From Fuscibacter oryzae (GTDB taxonomy: Bacteria > Pseudomonadota > Alphaproteobacteria > Rhodobacterales > Rhodobacteraceae), in the NCBI RefSeq assembly GCF_016765795.1, contig NZ_JAESVP010000004.1:124001-188000 (forward strand): a stretch of 64,000 bases of DNA. The letters run 5' to 3'. A program made the translations under genes and the position numbers. Shown piece after piece: positions 1-9,435 of this stretch. Below the pieces are notes generated by a model. That model did no database searches and was not told the DNA's origin. It saw only the letters and a list, made by a program, of their open reading frames with translations. How positions within the stretch are numbered: position 1 is the first letter of the stretch; every line of letters starts with the position of its first letter.

Positions 1-1507
1 CCGCCGCCAGTTGCGATAGCATCTGCCCCTTGCCACGCATCCGCAGCACCATTGGCACCACCAAAGCCAACACTGAAAAGGCCAGCAGCGTGGCCGACAG
101 GGGCGAGCCGACTAACGTTAACACGTCGCCCTGCGCAATCGACAGTGCCCGGCGCAGTTGCTGTTCGGCCATCGGCCCCAGGATCAGGCCCACCACCACC
201 GGCGCGATCGGATAGCCATGCACCCGCATCAGATAGCCCATCAGGCCAAAGATCAGCAGCATGGCCAGTTCCACGGGCGAAGGGTTGGCCCCGATGGTGC
301 CCAACGTGGCGAAGACCATGATGCCCGCGTAAAGCCAGGGCTTCGGGATGGTCAGCAGACGCACCCACAGCCCGATCAGCGGCAGGTTCAAGACCAGCAG
401 CATGCAGTTGGCAATCAGCAGGCTGGCGATCAGCCCCCAGACCAGTTGCGGGTTGGTCACAAACAGCAGCGGCCCCGGTTGCAGCCCGAATTGCTGAAAC
501 CCGGCCAGCATGATGGCGGCTGTTGCACTGGTGGGCAGGCCCAGCGTCAGCAGCGGCACCAGCGTTCCGGCGGCCGAGGCGTTGTTCGCGGCCTCTGGCC
601 CTGCCACGCCCTCAATCGCGCCATTGCCAAACTCCTCCGGGTGTTTGGACAGCCGCTTTTCGGCGGCATAAGACAGGAAAGTGCCAATTTCGGCCCCGCC
701 CGCAGGCAGCGCGCCGATTGGAAAGCCAATCACCGTGCCGCGCAGCCATGCCTTCCACGACCGCGCCCAGTCCTGCGCCGTCATCCAGACCGAGCCTTTG
801 ATGGCAATGACCTGATCGTCGCCCGTGGCGCGGTTACCCGCCACAAAGAACGCCTCGCCCAGCGCAAACATGGCGACGGCCAGCGTTGTCACCTCGATCC
901 CGTCCAAAAGCTGCGGCACGCCGAAAGCCAGCCGCGCCTGCCCGGTCAACTGGTCAATCCCCACCAGCGCCAGCGACAGCCCGATGAACAAGGAAATCAG
1001 CCCCTTGCGCGCACTGTCCCCAAAAGCCGACGATACGGTGATGAACGACAGGCACATCAGGGCAAAGTAATCACGCGGCCCAAAGGCCAGCGCCACCTTG
1101 ACCACATAGGGCGCAAGAAACGCCAGCGCGAGCGTGGCGATCAGACCCGCGATGAACGACCCGATGGCGGCGGTTGCCAGCGCCGGGCCACCCCGCCCCG
1201 CACGGGCCATCTTGTTGCCCTCCAGCGCGGTGATGATCGACGCACTTTCGCCGGGCGTGTTCAGCAGGATCGAAGTGGTTGAACCGCCATACATCCCGCC
1301 ATAGTAAATGCCCGCGAACATGATCAGCGACCCGGCAGGGTCATGGCCATAGGTCACCGGCAACAAAAGGGCGACGGTCAACGCCGGGCCGATGCCGGGC
1401 AGCACTCCCACGGCGGTGCCCAAGGTCACCCCGATCAGCGCATAAAGCAGCAGCATCGGGTCCATCGCGACCGACAGCCCCTGCATCAGGAAGGAAAGCG
1501 CCTCCAT
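1..1507 (-). CDS. tctA: TctA, large permease subunit of a tripartite tricarboxylate transporter (3' end cut by window edge)
   Basis: The reading frame begins at an ATG at 1507 and stays open to base 2, about 502 codons, so only the last few residues and the stop lie outside the window. The protein is strongly hydrophobic, with roughly ten or more membrane segments. It carries the TctA-type glycine-rich segments [10 protein letters not shown] near residue 40 and [20 protein letters not shown] near residue 75. TctA is the channel-forming subunit that moves di- or tricarboxylates across the inner membrane, driven by ion gradients. It lies 1 bp after tctB and is the last gene of tctCBA. Substrate (citrate, tricarballylate, aromatic acid or other) cannot be read from sequence. 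Confidence 0.93.
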   Translation of the reverse strand, partial: MEALSFLMQGLSVAMDPMLLLYALIGVTLGTAVGVLPGIGPALTVALLLPVTYGHDPAGSLIMFAGIYYGGMYGGSTTSILLNTPGESASIITALEGNKMARAGRGGPALATAAIGSFIAGLIATLALAFLAPYVVKVALAFGPRDYFALMCLSFITVSSAFGDSARKGLISLFIGLSLALVGIDQLTGQARLAFGVPQLLDGIEVTTLAVAMFALGEAFFVAGNRATGDDQVIAIKGSVWMTAQDWARSWKAWLRGTVIGFPIGALPAGGAEIGTFLSYAAEKRLSKHPEEFGNGAIEGVAGPEAANNASAAGTLVPLLTLGLPTSATAAIMLAGFQQFGLQPGPLLFVTNPQLVWGLIASLLIANCMLLVLNLPLIGLWVRLLTIPKPWLYAGIMVFATLGTIGANPSPVELAMLLIFGLMGYLMRVHGYPIAPVVVGLILGPMAEQQLRRALSIAQGDVLTLVGSPLSATLLAFSVLALVVPMVLRMRGKGQMLSQLAA

Positions 1508-1508
1508 C

Positions 1509-1997
1509 CTATTTCCCCAAAAACAGATGCTCCAGCGGCCCGGCTGGCAGGGTCAGCTTCAACAGCCCCGCAAAAACCAGATAGACCACCAGCGCAAAGA
1601 TGATGCCCACAGGAATGGTCAGCGCCAGATTGCGCTTGCCGAAACCTCGGGCGGTAAAGGCGAACAAAAGCCCAGTCGCAATGGCAAAACCGGCGGTGTT
1701 CAGCAGCAGGATCTGCGCGCCAAGCCCGCCCGCAACCCACAGCACCGACACCGCATCCTGCCGGGGCGGACGGACCGGGGTTTCGCGAAAGGCCGCAACC
1801 CCCGACCAGACCGCCAGCGCCAGCAGGGCATAGCCGATCCAGCGGGCCACATCACCGGGGCCCACACCGCTGTATCCGCCGGTCTGGTGCAGGCGCGCCG
1901 CATCCCACAGGATCACGCCACCAAGGACCGCTAGCAGCCCCGCCATGGCCAGCGCCGCCCCATCGGGGCGGCGCTGCGAGGGGTTGTACCCGCTCAT
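1509..1997 (-). CDS. tctB: TctB, small membrane subunit of the tripartite tricarboxylate transporter
   Basis: This is a 162-residue protein with four hydrophobic stretches: about residues 15-32, 48-66, 85-110 and 128-150. That is the usual size and topology of TctB, the poorly conserved small membrane partner of TctA. The start ATG overlaps the tctC stop in an ATGA arrangement (1994-1997), and the stop is 1 bp from the tctA start, so the three genes form one translationally coupled unit. Identification rests mainly on topology and on its place between tctC and tctA. Confidence 0.88.
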   Translation of the reverse strand: MSGYNPSQRRPDGAALAMAGLLAVLGGVILWDAARLHQTGGYSGVGPGDVARWIGYALLALAVWSGVAAFRETPVRPPRQDAVSVLWVAGGLGAQILLLNTAGFAIATGLLFAFTARGFGKRNLALTIPVGIIFALVVYLVFAGLLKLTLPAGPLEHLFLGK

Positions 1998-2938
1998 TTC
2001 ACCAGACCAATGTCCTTGAGGACGGTCGAGGTCGAGGCGATGTCGGCATCAAGCTGCGCCTTGAAGGCATCGCCCGCCAGATAGGTATTGGCCCAGCCCT
2101 TGGTTTCCAGCGCGGTCTTCCACGCGTCAGAGTTCACCATCTTTTCGACATCAGCCGAAATCGCGGCCTTCTGCTCGTCGGTGATGCCCGGCGCTGCGGC
2201 AACCATGCGCCAGTTTTGCAGCACCACATCCAGACCGGATTCCTTCAGCGTCGGCGCATCGACGCCTGCAATCCGCTCGTCCGAGGTGACGGCCAGAATG
2301 CGCAGCGCACCGGCATCGGCCTGCGCCTTGAACTCGCCCAGACCGGAAATGCCTGCCGTCACCTGCGAGCCAAGAATGGCGGCCAGCGCCTCGCCACCGC
2401 CGGAATAGGCGATGTAGTTGATCTTGGTGGGGTCCACACCCGCCGCCTTGGCGATCAGGCCCACGGCGATGTGGTCGGTGCCACCGGCGGAACCGCCTGC
2501 CCAGGAAACGGCACCCGGATCAGCCTTGAGCTTTTCGACGAGGCCGTTGATGTCCTTGATATCCGAAGAGGCAGGCACCACAATCGCCTCATACTCACCC
2601 GTCAGGCGCGCAATCGGCGTCACATCGGCCAGCGACACGGGCGAGGCGTTGGTCAGGATTGCGCCCACCATCACGAAACCGCCGACGATCAACTGATCTG
2701 CCTTGCCCGCATTCTGCGAGGCGAATTGCGCCAGACCCACAGTGCCGCCCGCCCCCGGCACGTTCTGCACCTGAACCGAGCTGGAAATGCCATCAGCCTG
2801 CAACACCTCTTGCATGGTGCGGGCCGTCTGGTCCCAGCCGCCACCCGGCGAGGCGGGGGCCATGATCATGTAATCCGTGGCGTGGGCGGGCAGCGCCAGC
2901 GCAGCCGCCATCATCCCTGCGAAAAGGGTATGTTTCAT
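1994..2938 (-). CDS. tctC: TctC, periplasmic substrate-binding protein of the tripartite tricarboxylate transporter
   Basis: I place the start at the ATG at 2938. It has a clear GGAGGAG ribosome site upstream and gives a normal signal peptide (MKHTLFAGMMAAALALPAHA). The mature protein opens with a conserved Bug/TctC motif, ending in SPGGGWDQTARTM, and continues with NVPGAGG and GGTDHIAVG segments typical of the family's carboxylate-binding fold. It has 314 residues, the family norm. It delivers the carboxylate to TctAB. A longer frame reaches 3043 but lacks a signal peptide and is not needed. It is the first gene of tctCBA and follows a terminator, so it likely has its own promoter in 2939-3020. 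Confidence 0.92.
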   Translation of the reverse strand: MKHTLFAGMMAAALALPAHATDYMIMAPASPGGGWDQTARTMQEVLQADGISSSVQVQNVPGAGGTVGLAQFASQNAGKADQLIVGGFVMVGAILTNASPVSLADVTPIARLTGEYEAIVVPASSDIKDINGLVEKLKADPGAVSWAGGSAGGTDHIAVGLIAKAAGVDPTKINYIAYSGGGEALAAILGSQVTAGISGLGEFKAQADAGALRILAVTSDERIAGVDAPTLKESGLDVVLQNWRMVAAAPGITDEQKAAISADVEKMVNSDAWKTALETKGWANTYLAGDAFKAQLDADIASTSTVLKDIGLVK

Positions 2939-2995
2939 TGCAAGTCTCCTCCCATGACCGGCAAGGCCGGATGACCCATTCCTGCATGGCCAACC

Positions 2996-3011
2996 TGTCA
3001 CAAAGCTGACA
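2996..3011. promoter_or_regulatory. Inverted repeat TGTCA-N6-TGACA in the tctC leader
   Basis: A perfect 5-bp inverted repeat with a 6-bp spacer lies 58 bp upstream of the tctC ATG. It sits between the terminator of the preceding gene and tctC, where the tctCBA promoter must be. It could be an operator, possibly for TctD, but response regulators of this class often use direct repeats, so the assignment is only positional. Confidence 0.3.
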
Positions 3012-3020
3012 TGGGCGAAG

Positions 3021-3042
3021 AAAAATGCCCAAGCCTTGGGCA
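3021..3042 (-). terminator. Rho-independent terminator after the periplasmic binding protein gene
   Basis: Read on the minus strand, TGCCCAAG and CTTGGGCA form a perfect 8-bp palindrome (3026-3042) followed at once by five T residues (3021-3025). It lies 11 bp after the stop of the binding-protein gene at 3053. It separates that gene transcriptionally from tctCBA even though all four run the same way. Confidence 0.7.
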
Positions 3043-3052
3043 CTGGGAAAAC

Positions 3053-4135
3053 TCAGTCGCCCGACAATGCCGCCTGCCAGCGCGCGATCAGCCGGGCGCG
3101 CTTGGACTGGTCCAGATAAACCAGCAGGCCGGGTGATACCGGAACCGGGCGCAATTGCGCGCCCAAGGCCGCCTCCATCGCGCCTGCGCTGTTTTCGGCC
3201 GAGACCTCAAGGCTGACAGCCGGAAGCCGCAGCTTTTCGGCCAGAATGGTCTGGCCCGCCTTTGACATGACAAAGGCCAGAAACCGCGCGCCCAGATCGG
3301 GCCTGCCCGCCGCGCGCGGCACCAGCCCCACGCGAGAGACGACCACTGTGAAATCGCGCGGCAGCACCAGCCCCACATCGGGATGGCTGCGCGCCCAATC
3401 GGCAGCGTAAGAGCCAAGGATGTTGTAGCCCACCAGCAGCCGCCCGTCCGACACCCGCTCCAAAATCTCCTGCGAGGTGGCGAATTCCTGCACCCCCGCC
3501 GCCCCCATGGCCCGGATGACCGACCAGATATCGGGGTAATGTTCCTGATCGCGCGCGAGGAACAGAAAACCCACGGCAGATTTCTGAATGTCATAGGTGC
3601 CGATGCGGCCATGCAGGGCCACTCCGCCCCGCGCCAGCCATTGCACCAGTTCATAGCGGCTGGCAGGGGGGGCGCTGCCCGCAAAGGCTGGGCGGTTGTA
3701 AACCAGCACCGCCGGTTCAAATGTCAGGGCAAAGGCCATGTTGCGCCAGTTGGCCCATCGCGGCCAGGCGGCGCTTTCGGGCACTGTCGCCTCTTGCGCA
3801 TAGCCGTCATTGGCCAGTTTCACCTGCAAATCCATTGCCGAGGAAAAGGCGAAATCGGCCGTCACGCCGCCTGCATCGGTTTCGGCCACGATGCGGGCGG
3901 CGATCTGGCCGGTCAGCAGGTCTTCATACCGCACGGCAACATCGGGGTTTTCGGCCTGAAATCCCGCAATCAGCGGCTGGGCCAGCCGTTCATCCAGCGA
4001 GGAATAGATCACCACCTCTTGCCCGGTTGCCCCAGAGAAGGCGGCAAAGCTGAAGACCTCTGCCCGGCAGGGCAGCGCACCTGGACAAACTGTAACCAGG
4101 CTAAGAGCAAAGGCATGGGCAAGGCGGGCCAGCAT
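3053..4135 (-). CDS. Periplasmic solute-binding protein (ferric/2-aminoethylphosphonate-type fold) next to TctDE
   Basis: From the ATG at 4135 the protein has a signal peptide (hydrophobic ALSLVTVCPGALP then a C-R-A-E junction) and about 360 residues. The body resembles class 1 ABC solute-binding proteins: VVIYSSLDERLAQPLI near the mature N-terminus, LTGQIAARI, and GYNILGSYAADWA. There is no ABC permease or ATPase nearby. It is divergent from tctD, so it probably serves as the periplasmic ligand receptor for the TctE sensor rather than as part of an ABC importer; that role is inference. The frame extends to an ATG at 4198, which would add 21 residues before the signal peptide. Neither start has a convincing ribosome site. 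Confidence 0.8.
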   Translation of the reverse strand: MLARLAHAFALSLVTVCPGALPCRAEVFSFAAFSGATGQEVVIYSSLDERLAQPLIAGFQAENPDVAVRYEDLLTGQIAARIVAETDAGGVTADFAFSSAMDLQVKLANDGYAQEATVPESAAWPRWANWRNMAFALTFEPAVLVYNRPAFAGSAPPASRYELVQWLARGGVALHGRIGTYDIQKSAVGFLFLARDQEHYPDIWSVIRAMGAAGVQEFATSQEILERVSDGRLLVGYNILGSYAADWARSHPDVGLVLPRDFTVVVSRVGLVPRAAGRPDLGARFLAFVMSKAGQTILAEKLRLPAVSLEVSAENSAGAMEAALGAQLRPVPVSPGLLVYLDQSKRARLIARWQAALSGD

Positions 4136-4212
4136 GGGCGCATCATGGCAGCGCGCGGCATGGTTCACAACGCCCGTGACGCCCGCTAGGGTTACCATCA
4201 GGGGGAGGCGTG

Positions 4213-4881
4213 ATGCGGATACTTCTGGTCGAGGATAACGCGGCTTTGGCCGAGGGACTGGCGCAGTTGCTGACCGGCGCGGGCTATGCCGTGGACCGGG
4301 TGGGCGATGGCGTATCTGCCGAGGCGCTTGCGGCGGCGGAACGCTTTGACCTCATCATCCTTGATCTCAATCTGCCCGAAATGGACGGCCTGTCCTTTCT
4401 GCGCGCAATACGGGCGCGCAACAATCAGGCGGCGGTGCTGATCCTGACAGCGCGCGGCACGCCCGAAGACCGCATTCGCGGCCTTGATCTGGGGGCAGAT
4501 GACTATCTGGTCAAACCCTTTGACATTGGCGAGTTCGAAGCGCGGGTCCGCTCGCTTTTGCGGCGTCAGGCGGGGCTGCGCGCGGCCGAGGTGACGGTGG
4601 GCGCGGTCAAGCTTGACCTTGCCGCCCGTCGCTTTTCGGTGGCGGGCCAGACGTTGGACCTGCCCGCGCGCGAACATTCGCTGCTGGAACTGCTGTTCAT
4701 GCGGGCGGGCAAGGTGGTGACCAAGGAGGCCATCGTTCAGTCGATGACCTCGCTGGATGACAGCCTGTCTGACAATGCCATTGAACAATATACCAGCCGC
4801 CTGCGCCGCCGCCTTGCCCCCCATGGCGTGCATCTGCGCACCGCGCGCGGCATCGGCTATTACATCGAGCGCGCGCCATGA
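4213..4881 (+). CDS. tctD: TctD-like response regulator (OmpR family)
   Basis: The N-terminal receiver domain has the acidic pocket EDN at the start, the phospho-acceptor Asp51 (LIILDLNLPEMDG), and the conserved Lys in DDYLVKPFD near residue 100. The C-terminal half is a winged-helix OmpR/PhoB DNA-binding domain with the SRLRRRL-type helix and a TARGIGYYI ending. I prefer the ATG at 4213 over the GTG at 4210 because the GGGGGAGG ribosome site (4201-4208) is better spaced. The stop overlaps the tctE start (ATGA). It most likely controls tctCBA and the divergent binding-protein gene in response to carboxylate. Confidence 0.9.
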   Translation: MRILLVEDNAALAEGLAQLLTGAGYAVDRVGDGVSAEALAAAERFDLIILDLNLPEMDGLSFLRAIRARNNQAAVLILTARGTPEDRIRGLDLGADDYLVKPFDIGEFEARVRSLLRRQAGLRAAEVTVGAVKLDLAARRFSVAGQTLDLPAREHSLLELLFMRAGKVVTKEAIVQSMTSLDDSLSDNAIEQYTSRLRRRLAPHGVHLRTARGIGYYIERAP

Positions 4882-6242
4882 CGGGCAGCCTGCGCCGCCG
4901 CTTGCTGGGTTGGCTGCTGGCGGCGACCGTCGTGCTGGGCCTGCTGGCGCTGGCCGATACCTGGCGCGAGGCGGCCGATACGGCGACCGATCTGTCGGAC
5001 CGGGTTCTGGCCGGGTCGGCACTGGCCATCGCCGAGCGGGTGACGGTGGGCGAAGATACCGGCCTTTCGGTTGATATTCCCTATTCCGCGCTGGAAATGC
5101 TGACCTCGACCGCGCAGGACCGGGTGTTTTACCGGGTTGACGGACCGCAGGGCTTTATCACCGGCTATGAGCAATTGGCGCTGGCGGTGCCGGGCACTGA
5201 TGGCAAGGGTTTTGCCGACAGCACCTTTGCCGATGATCCGATCCGCCTGATCACGCTGGCGCGCACCGCCACGACCGGCGTCGGTGCGGTGCCCTTCACA
5301 GTGACGGTCGCGGAATCCACCTTGGCGCGACGGGAGTTGACCCAGGCGATCCTGCTGTCATCAGCCTTGCGGCTTTTGGGCATGATCCTTGGCGCCGCCG
5401 CCATCGTCTGGATTGCGGTGCCCCTCGCCTTGCGCCCGCTGAACCGGCTGGGCGAGGCGATTGCCGACCGCTCGCCCGATGATCTGTCGCCGATCCGGGC
5501 CGAGGTGCCGTCAGAGGTGCAGGGGCTGGTCGAGGCGGTGAATTCGCTGATGATGCGGCTGGAAACCGCGCTGGATGCCTTGCGCAACTTTACCGGCAAT
5601 GCGGGCCACCAGTTGCGCACGCCGCTGGCTGTGATCCGCACCCAGCTTGCGCTGGCCGGGCGTGCCGATAGTCTTGCCGCGGCCCGCGATGCCACTGACA
5701 AGGGCGATGCCGCGCTGGCCGATGCCGAGCGTATTCTGGCGCAACTGTTGCTGCTGGCGCGGGTAGATGCCGCCACCGGCCAGCCGGGCGCTGCCATTGA
5801 GGTGGCGGCCCTTGCGCGCGAACTGACCGGCGAGATGGTGCCCCGCGCCGCCGCTGCCGGAATCGATCTGGGCTTTAGCGGCACCCCGGCACTGGCGCGG
5901 GCAGAGCCTGTCCTGCTGGCCGAGGCGCTGAAGAACCTGATCGACAATGCGTTGGCCTATGCAGGAACCGGGGCGGTGGTGACGGTCGAGGTTGCCCGCA
6001 ACGACGATACCGTGGTGCTGGCGGTTGAAGATGACGGCCCCGGCATTCCCGCCGCTGCCCGCGCCCAATTGTCGGCGCGGTTTGCGCGGGGGGCCTCGGG
6101 TCCGGCGGGCTTGGGCCTTGGCCTGCCCATCGTTGCCGAAATCGCGGCGCTGTTCGGCGGGCAGTTGCATCTGGTGCAGGGCCCACAGGGCCGGGGGCTG
6201 CGGGCCGAACTGTCCTTGCCAGGCGCGGGGGTGGCGGCATGA
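4878..6242 (+). CDS. tctE: TctE-like sensor histidine kinase
   Basis: This 454-residue inner-membrane kinase has a first membrane helix at about residues 7-27. A periplasmic sensor of roughly 125 residues follows, then a second helix at about 155-180 and a short linker. The phospho-acceptor is His244 in GHQLRTPLAVI. The catalytic domain shows the N box (NLIDNALAYAG), DDGPGIP and GLGLGLPIV. It pairs with the coupled regulator upstream. The sensor may read ligand through the periplasmic binding protein encoded on the other side of tctD. Its stop overlaps the start of the next gene, an unrelated folate enzyme, by ATGA. Confidence 0.9.
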   Translation: MTGSLRRRLLGWLLAATVVLGLLALADTWREAADTATDLSDRVLAGSALAIAERVTVGEDTGLSVDIPYSALEMLTSTAQDRVFYRVDGPQGFITGYEQLALAVPGTDGKGFADSTFADDPIRLITLARTATTGVGAVPFTVTVAESTLARRELTQAILLSSALRLLGMILGAAAIVWIAVPLALRPLNRLGEAIADRSPDDLSPIRAEVPSEVQGLVEAVNSLMMRLETALDALRNFTGNAGHQLRTPLAVIRTQLALAGRADSLAAARDATDKGDAALADAERILAQLLLLARVDAATGQPGAAIEVAALARELTGEMVPRAAAAGIDLGFSGTPALARAEPVLLAEALKNLIDNALAYAGTGAVVTVEVARNDDTVVLAVEDDGPGIPAAARAQLSARFARGASGPAGLGLGLPIVAEIAALFGGQLHLVQGPQGRGLRAELSLPGAGVAA

Positions 6243-6925
6243 CCGGGGCAGGGCAGCGGCCACCGTCCTCTCCCGTCTGTTCACTGGCCGAGGTCGAGGG
6301 GCATGACATGCAACAGGAACTGGAGGTGGCCCGTTGGCGCCGCGCCGAACGCGAGCGGCTGCGCGCTGACCGCATGGCGATGGCGGTGGCCGCACGGCAG
6401 GATTGGGCGGCAGCCCTGATGCGGCATCTGTCGGCGGGCCTGTCCGGCTGGCTGGGCGATCCGAAAGGCCGCGTGATTTCGGGCTATTGGCCGATCAAGG
6501 GCGAGGCCGACCTGCGCCCCTGGTTGACGGAGTTACACGCGGCGGGGGCGATCATCGCCCTGCCGGTGGTGGTGACAAAGGCCAGCCCGCTGGTCTTTCG
6601 CCACTGGTATCCGGGTATGGTGATGGAGCGGGGAGACTGGAACATTCCCGTCCCGCCTGCCTCGGCAAAGGTGCTGCACCCCGACCTTTCGCTGGCCCCG
6701 CTGGTTGGTTGGGACCGCGCAAACTATCGCCTTGGCTATGGCGGGGGCTATTTTGACCGTACGCTGGCGGCGGCCAGCCCGCGCCCGTTCGTGGTGGGGG
6801 TGGGCCTGCAATCGGCCGAACTTGCCACGGTATTCCCGCAATGGCACGACATTCCCATGTCGGTCATCGTGACCGACGAAGGTGTCCAGTCGAACTCGCT
6901 CAGTCGATCTGGCGCGCCTCGCTGA
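6239..6925 (+). CDS. 5-formyltetrahydrofolate cyclo-ligase (5,10-methenyl-THF synthetase)
   Basis: The enzyme converts 5-formyl-THF to 5,10-methenyl-THF using ATP, salvaging a dead-end folate. The family signature is clear: an Arg/Lys-rich N-terminal segment ([13 protein letters not shown]), [16 protein letters not shown], and the ATP/folate loop [12 protein letters not shown] followed by [10 protein letters not shown]. The start overlapping tctE is kept because its [10 protein letters not shown] segment resembles the N-terminal extension seen in alphaproteobacterial homologues. An internal ATG at 6308 with a GAGGGG site is the alternative and gives the classic 205-residue form. Translational coupling to a carboxylate sensor kinase is odd. 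The 3' end overlaps the convergent Trm112-like gene by 26 bp. Confidence 0.9.
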   Translation: MTGAGQRPPSSPVCSLAEVEGHDMQQELEVARWRRAERERLRADRMAMAVAARQDWAAALMRHLSAGLSGWLGDPKGRVISGYWPIKGEADLRPWLTELHAAGAIIALPVVVTKASPLVFRHWYPGMVMERGDWNIPVPPASAKVLHPDLSLAPLVGWDRANYRLGYGGGYFDRTLAAASPRPFVVGVGLQSAELATVFPQWHDIPMSVIVTDEGVQSNSLSRSGAPR

Positions 6926-7082
6926 CCAGCATGATCGGAATGCCGTCGCGGATCGGAAAGGCCAGATGCGCGGCCTTGGAAATCAGCTCTTGCGCCTCGG
7001 CGTCATAGGTCAGGACGGCATGGGTGACAGGGCAGACCAGCGCCTCCAGCATCCGGCGGTCGTGAAGGGGGGCATCGGTCAT
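6900..7082 (-). CDS. Trm112-like zinc-binding-family small protein (UPF0434 type)
   Basis: This 60-residue protein has the Trm112-like layout: a helical start, then [16 protein letters not shown], then [15 protein letters not shown], the family's C-terminal signature. Bacterial members have largely lost the metal-binding cysteines, and only one Cys (VCP) remains here. Members are proposed to help methyltransferases or act as small folding partners; no specific partner is evident. The start overlaps the LON-domain stop (ATGA), and that gene pair is common in Rhodobacterales. Confidence 0.88.
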   Translation of the reverse strand: MTDAPLHDRRMLEALVCPVTHAVLTYDAEAQELISKAAHLAFPIRDGIPIMLVSEARQID

Positions 7083-7723
7083 TGCAAAACCTCGTCAGGG
7101 GCACCGCCAGAGCGCAGCGCGAATTCGATCAGGGTCACCAGCGTCTCGCGCCGGGCGGTCAGGCTGGGCGATTCCAGCAGCGCCTGTTTGTCCTCGGGCG
7201 CAAGGGGCAACAGCATCGACAGCGCGTTGATCAGCATTTCCGTCTCGGCATCCTTCAGGCTGGACCAATCGGTTCCCAGCTTGCGCGCCGCCAGAAACCG
7301 GCCCAGCAGGTCAAGAAAACCGCGCCTGTCAAACCCTTTGTCCTCCTCGGCGGTGCCCAGATCGCGGGCAAAGGGCGTCCAATCGACCAGACAGCGGCGA
7401 TAGGGCGCAAAGCCCTGTACCTCTTCGCGGATACGAAAGCGCGACACGCCGGTCAGAGTGATCATATAGCGCCCGTCCTCGGTTTCGTTGAACCCGGTCA
7501 GCCGCCCGGCACAGCCGATGGCCGACAGCTTTTTCTCGCCCCCCGGCACCTCGCGCGGCTGAATCATTCCAATCAGCCGGGTGGGCGATTTCAGGCAATC
7601 ATCCAGCATCGCCAGATAACGCGGTTCAAAGATATGCAGCGGCAACCGGGCGCGCGGCAACAGCAGCGCACCGGGCAAGGGAAAGACGGCAATCGTGTCG
7701 GGCAGGTCGATGTGTTTCATCAT
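7079..7723 (-). CDS. LON peptidase N-terminal (substrate-binding) domain protein
   Basis: The 214-residue protein begins with the LON-domain hallmark [20 protein letters not shown] followed by [13 protein letters not shown]. It lacks the AAA+ and Ser-Lys protease parts of Lon, so it is a stand-alone LON-domain protein, presumably a cytosolic substrate- or protein-binding factor. Two adjacent ATG codons (7723 and 7720) can serve as start. It is cotranscribed with the Trm112-like gene, and the CnoX/YbbN gene lies 25 bp upstream on the same strand, so all three may form one operon. Confidence 0.88.
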   Translation of the reverse strand: MMKHIDLPDTIAVFPLPGALLLPRARLPLHIFEPRYLAMLDDCLKSPTRLIGMIQPREVPGGEKKLSAIGCAGRLTGFNETEDGRYMITLTGVSRFRIREEVQGFAPYRRCLVDWTPFARDLGTAEEDKGFDRRGFLDLLGRFLAARKLGTDWSSLKDAETEMLINALSMLLPLAPEDKQALLESPSLTARRETLVTLIEFALRSGGAPDEVLQ

Positions 7724-7748
7724 ATCCCGAAGATAGCGCGAAACCGGA

Positions 7749-8672
7749 TCAGGCGAAGATCATCGACGACAAACGGCGACGGCCCTTCAACACAATCGGG
7801 TCCTGCGGCTTCAATGCCTCGAAAATCGTGAAAAGCTGGGCGCGCGCGGCACCGTCGTTCCATTCGCGGTCCAGTTTGAACAGGTCCAGCAGGGTATCCA
7901 CGGCCCCTTCTACATCACCCGTGGCGTGCAGGGCGGTGGCCAGATCAAACATCACCTGCCGGTCGCCGGGGGCTTTGGCCAGTGCTGCGCGCAATTCTTC
8001 AACCGGGCCAGCCTTGGCGGCCTGTTTGGCCAGCTCAATCTGGGCGCGTGCCGCCTCGACCTCTTTCGATTTGGCCAAGGCTGCGGGGGCATTTGTCACC
8101 AGCGCCTCGGCCTGATCCAGATTGCCCACCGCCAGATGGGCGCGGATCAGCCCGCCATAGGCACCGGCATTCTCGGGCTCTTCCTCCAGAATGGCGGCAA
8201 AGGTTTCTGCGGCATCGGCAGCGGCGCCTTCGGCCAGCATCTGCTCGGCCGCCTCCAGCGCTTCGGCCAGACCGCCATCGGCGGCACCGGGGCCCATCGC
8301 GCCAACCGTCTCCACAAACCGCTTGATGTCCGATGCGGGCAGCGCACCCTGAAAGCCATCCACCGGCTGGCCCTGCCAAAAGGCATAGACGGTGGGAATC
8401 GACTGGATGCGCAGTTGGCTTGCGATCATCTGATTTTCGTCGACGTTCACCTTGACCATCTTCACCGCGCCCCTGGCGGCGGTGACGGCGGCCTCCAGTG
8501 CCGGGCCAAGGGTTTTGCACGGCCCGCACCACGGTGCCCAGAAATCAACGATCACCGGCACCTCGCGAGAGGCCTCGATCACATCTTTCATAAAGGTGGC
8601 TTCGGTGCTGTCCTTGATCAGGTCGCTGGTGGCGGCTGCGGGCGTGGCAGGCTTTTCGGTGGTCCCGAACAT
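7749..8672 (-). CDS. Thioredoxin-TPR co-chaperone, CnoX/YbbN family
   Basis: From the ATG at 8672 the protein has 307 residues, the usual length. An N-terminal thioredoxin fold (about residues 15-125) carries FWAPWCGPCK with Cys49 and Cys52 and the cis-Pro segment IQSIPTVYAFW. The remainder is Ala/Glu-rich helical repeats (TPR type) to the C-terminus. CnoX proteins protect substrates from over-oxidation and hand them to GroEL/DnaK. This member keeps a redox-capable CGPC rather than the E. coli SXXC variant, so it may also act as an oxidoreductase. The open frame extends to 9080, but that part is antisense to the SGNH gene and is not coding. Confidence 0.9.
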   Translation of the reverse strand: MFGTTEKPATPAAATSDLIKDSTEATFMKDVIEASREVPVIVDFWAPWCGPCKTLGPALEAAVTAARGAVKMVKVNVDENQMIASQLRIQSIPTVYAFWQGQPVDGFQGALPASDIKRFVETVGAMGPGAADGGLAEALEAAEQMLAEGAAADAAETFAAILEEEPENAGAYGGLIRAHLAVGNLDQAEALVTNAPAALAKSKEVEAARAQIELAKQAAKAGPVEELRAALAKAPGDRQVMFDLATALHATGDVEGAVDTLLDLFKLDREWNDGAARAQLFTIFEALKPQDPIVLKGRRRLSSMIFA

Positions 8673-8796
8673 GGCGTCCTCGGAATGGATATGGTTGCCC
8701 GTAATATGAGGGGCTTTGGCGCGGAATTGAAGGGGGCGGGCGGGGTTTACAGCGCAAACCCCGCCGCCTAGCCTTTGCCGGAAAAGGGAGGCCGCG

Positions 8797-9435
8797 ATGC
8801 CCGTTCTTCTGTGCTTTGGCGACAGCAACACCCATGGCACCCCGCCCATGCGGATGCAGGGCGAATATCGACGGTTCGATGCGGCCGCCCGCTGGCCGGT
8901 TCTGGCGGCCAAGGCGCTGGCTTGGGATCTGGTGGAAGAAGGGCTGCCCGGCCGCACCGCGCAATTCGCCGATCCGGTGATGGGGGGCCATATGGACGGG
9001 CGCGAGGGGCTGAAAATCGCGCTGCAAAGCCATGGGCCGATTGATTTCCTGACGATCATGCTGGGCACCAATGATGCCAAGGCCCGCTATGGTGCCAGCG
9101 CCGAGCTGATCACCGGCGGCATTGCAGCCCTTCTGGACATTGCGCAATCCACCGAAATGCAAGATCGCCACGGCGGCTTTCGCATCCTCTTGATCTGCCC
9201 GCCCCCGGTGCTGGAGCAAGGCCCGATCATGGACCAGTTTTACGGCGCAAGGGCGCGCGGCCTTGCCCTGCCGCCGTTGTTGGCCGACCTTGCCCGCGCA
9301 AGGCGCTGCGGCTTTCTGGATGCGGGTACGCTGATCAAGGTCAGCCCACAGGACGGCGTGCATTTCGAAGCCGAGTCCCACGCCACCCTTGCGCAAGGTG
9401 TGGCGCAGGCGCTGGCTGATCTGGCGTCAGGCTGA
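8797..9435 (+). CDS. SGNH/GDSL-family hydrolase (arylesterase/lipase-like)
   Basis: The 212-residue protein has the SGNH blocks in order: block I CFGDSNTHG at the N-terminus with the nucleophile Ser, a Gly block near GGHMDGREGL, block III MLGTNDAKARYG, and a block V-like Asp/His in DGVHFEAESH. No signal peptide is present, so it is probably cytosolic. Substrate cannot be predicted; relatives cleave short-chain esters or acetyl groups. It is divergent from the CnoX gene and ends in a 9-bp convergent overlap with the first exopolysaccharide-region gene. Confidence 0.85.
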   Translation: MPVLLCFGDSNTHGTPPMRMQGEYRRFDAAARWPVLAAKALAWDLVEEGLPGRTAQFADPVMGGHMDGREGLKIALQSHGPIDFLTIMLGTNDAKARYGASAELITGGIAALLDIAQSTEMQDRHGGFRILLICPPPVLEQGPIMDQFYGARARGLALPPLLADLARARRCGFLDAGTLIKVSPQDGVHFEAESHATLAQGVAQALADLASG

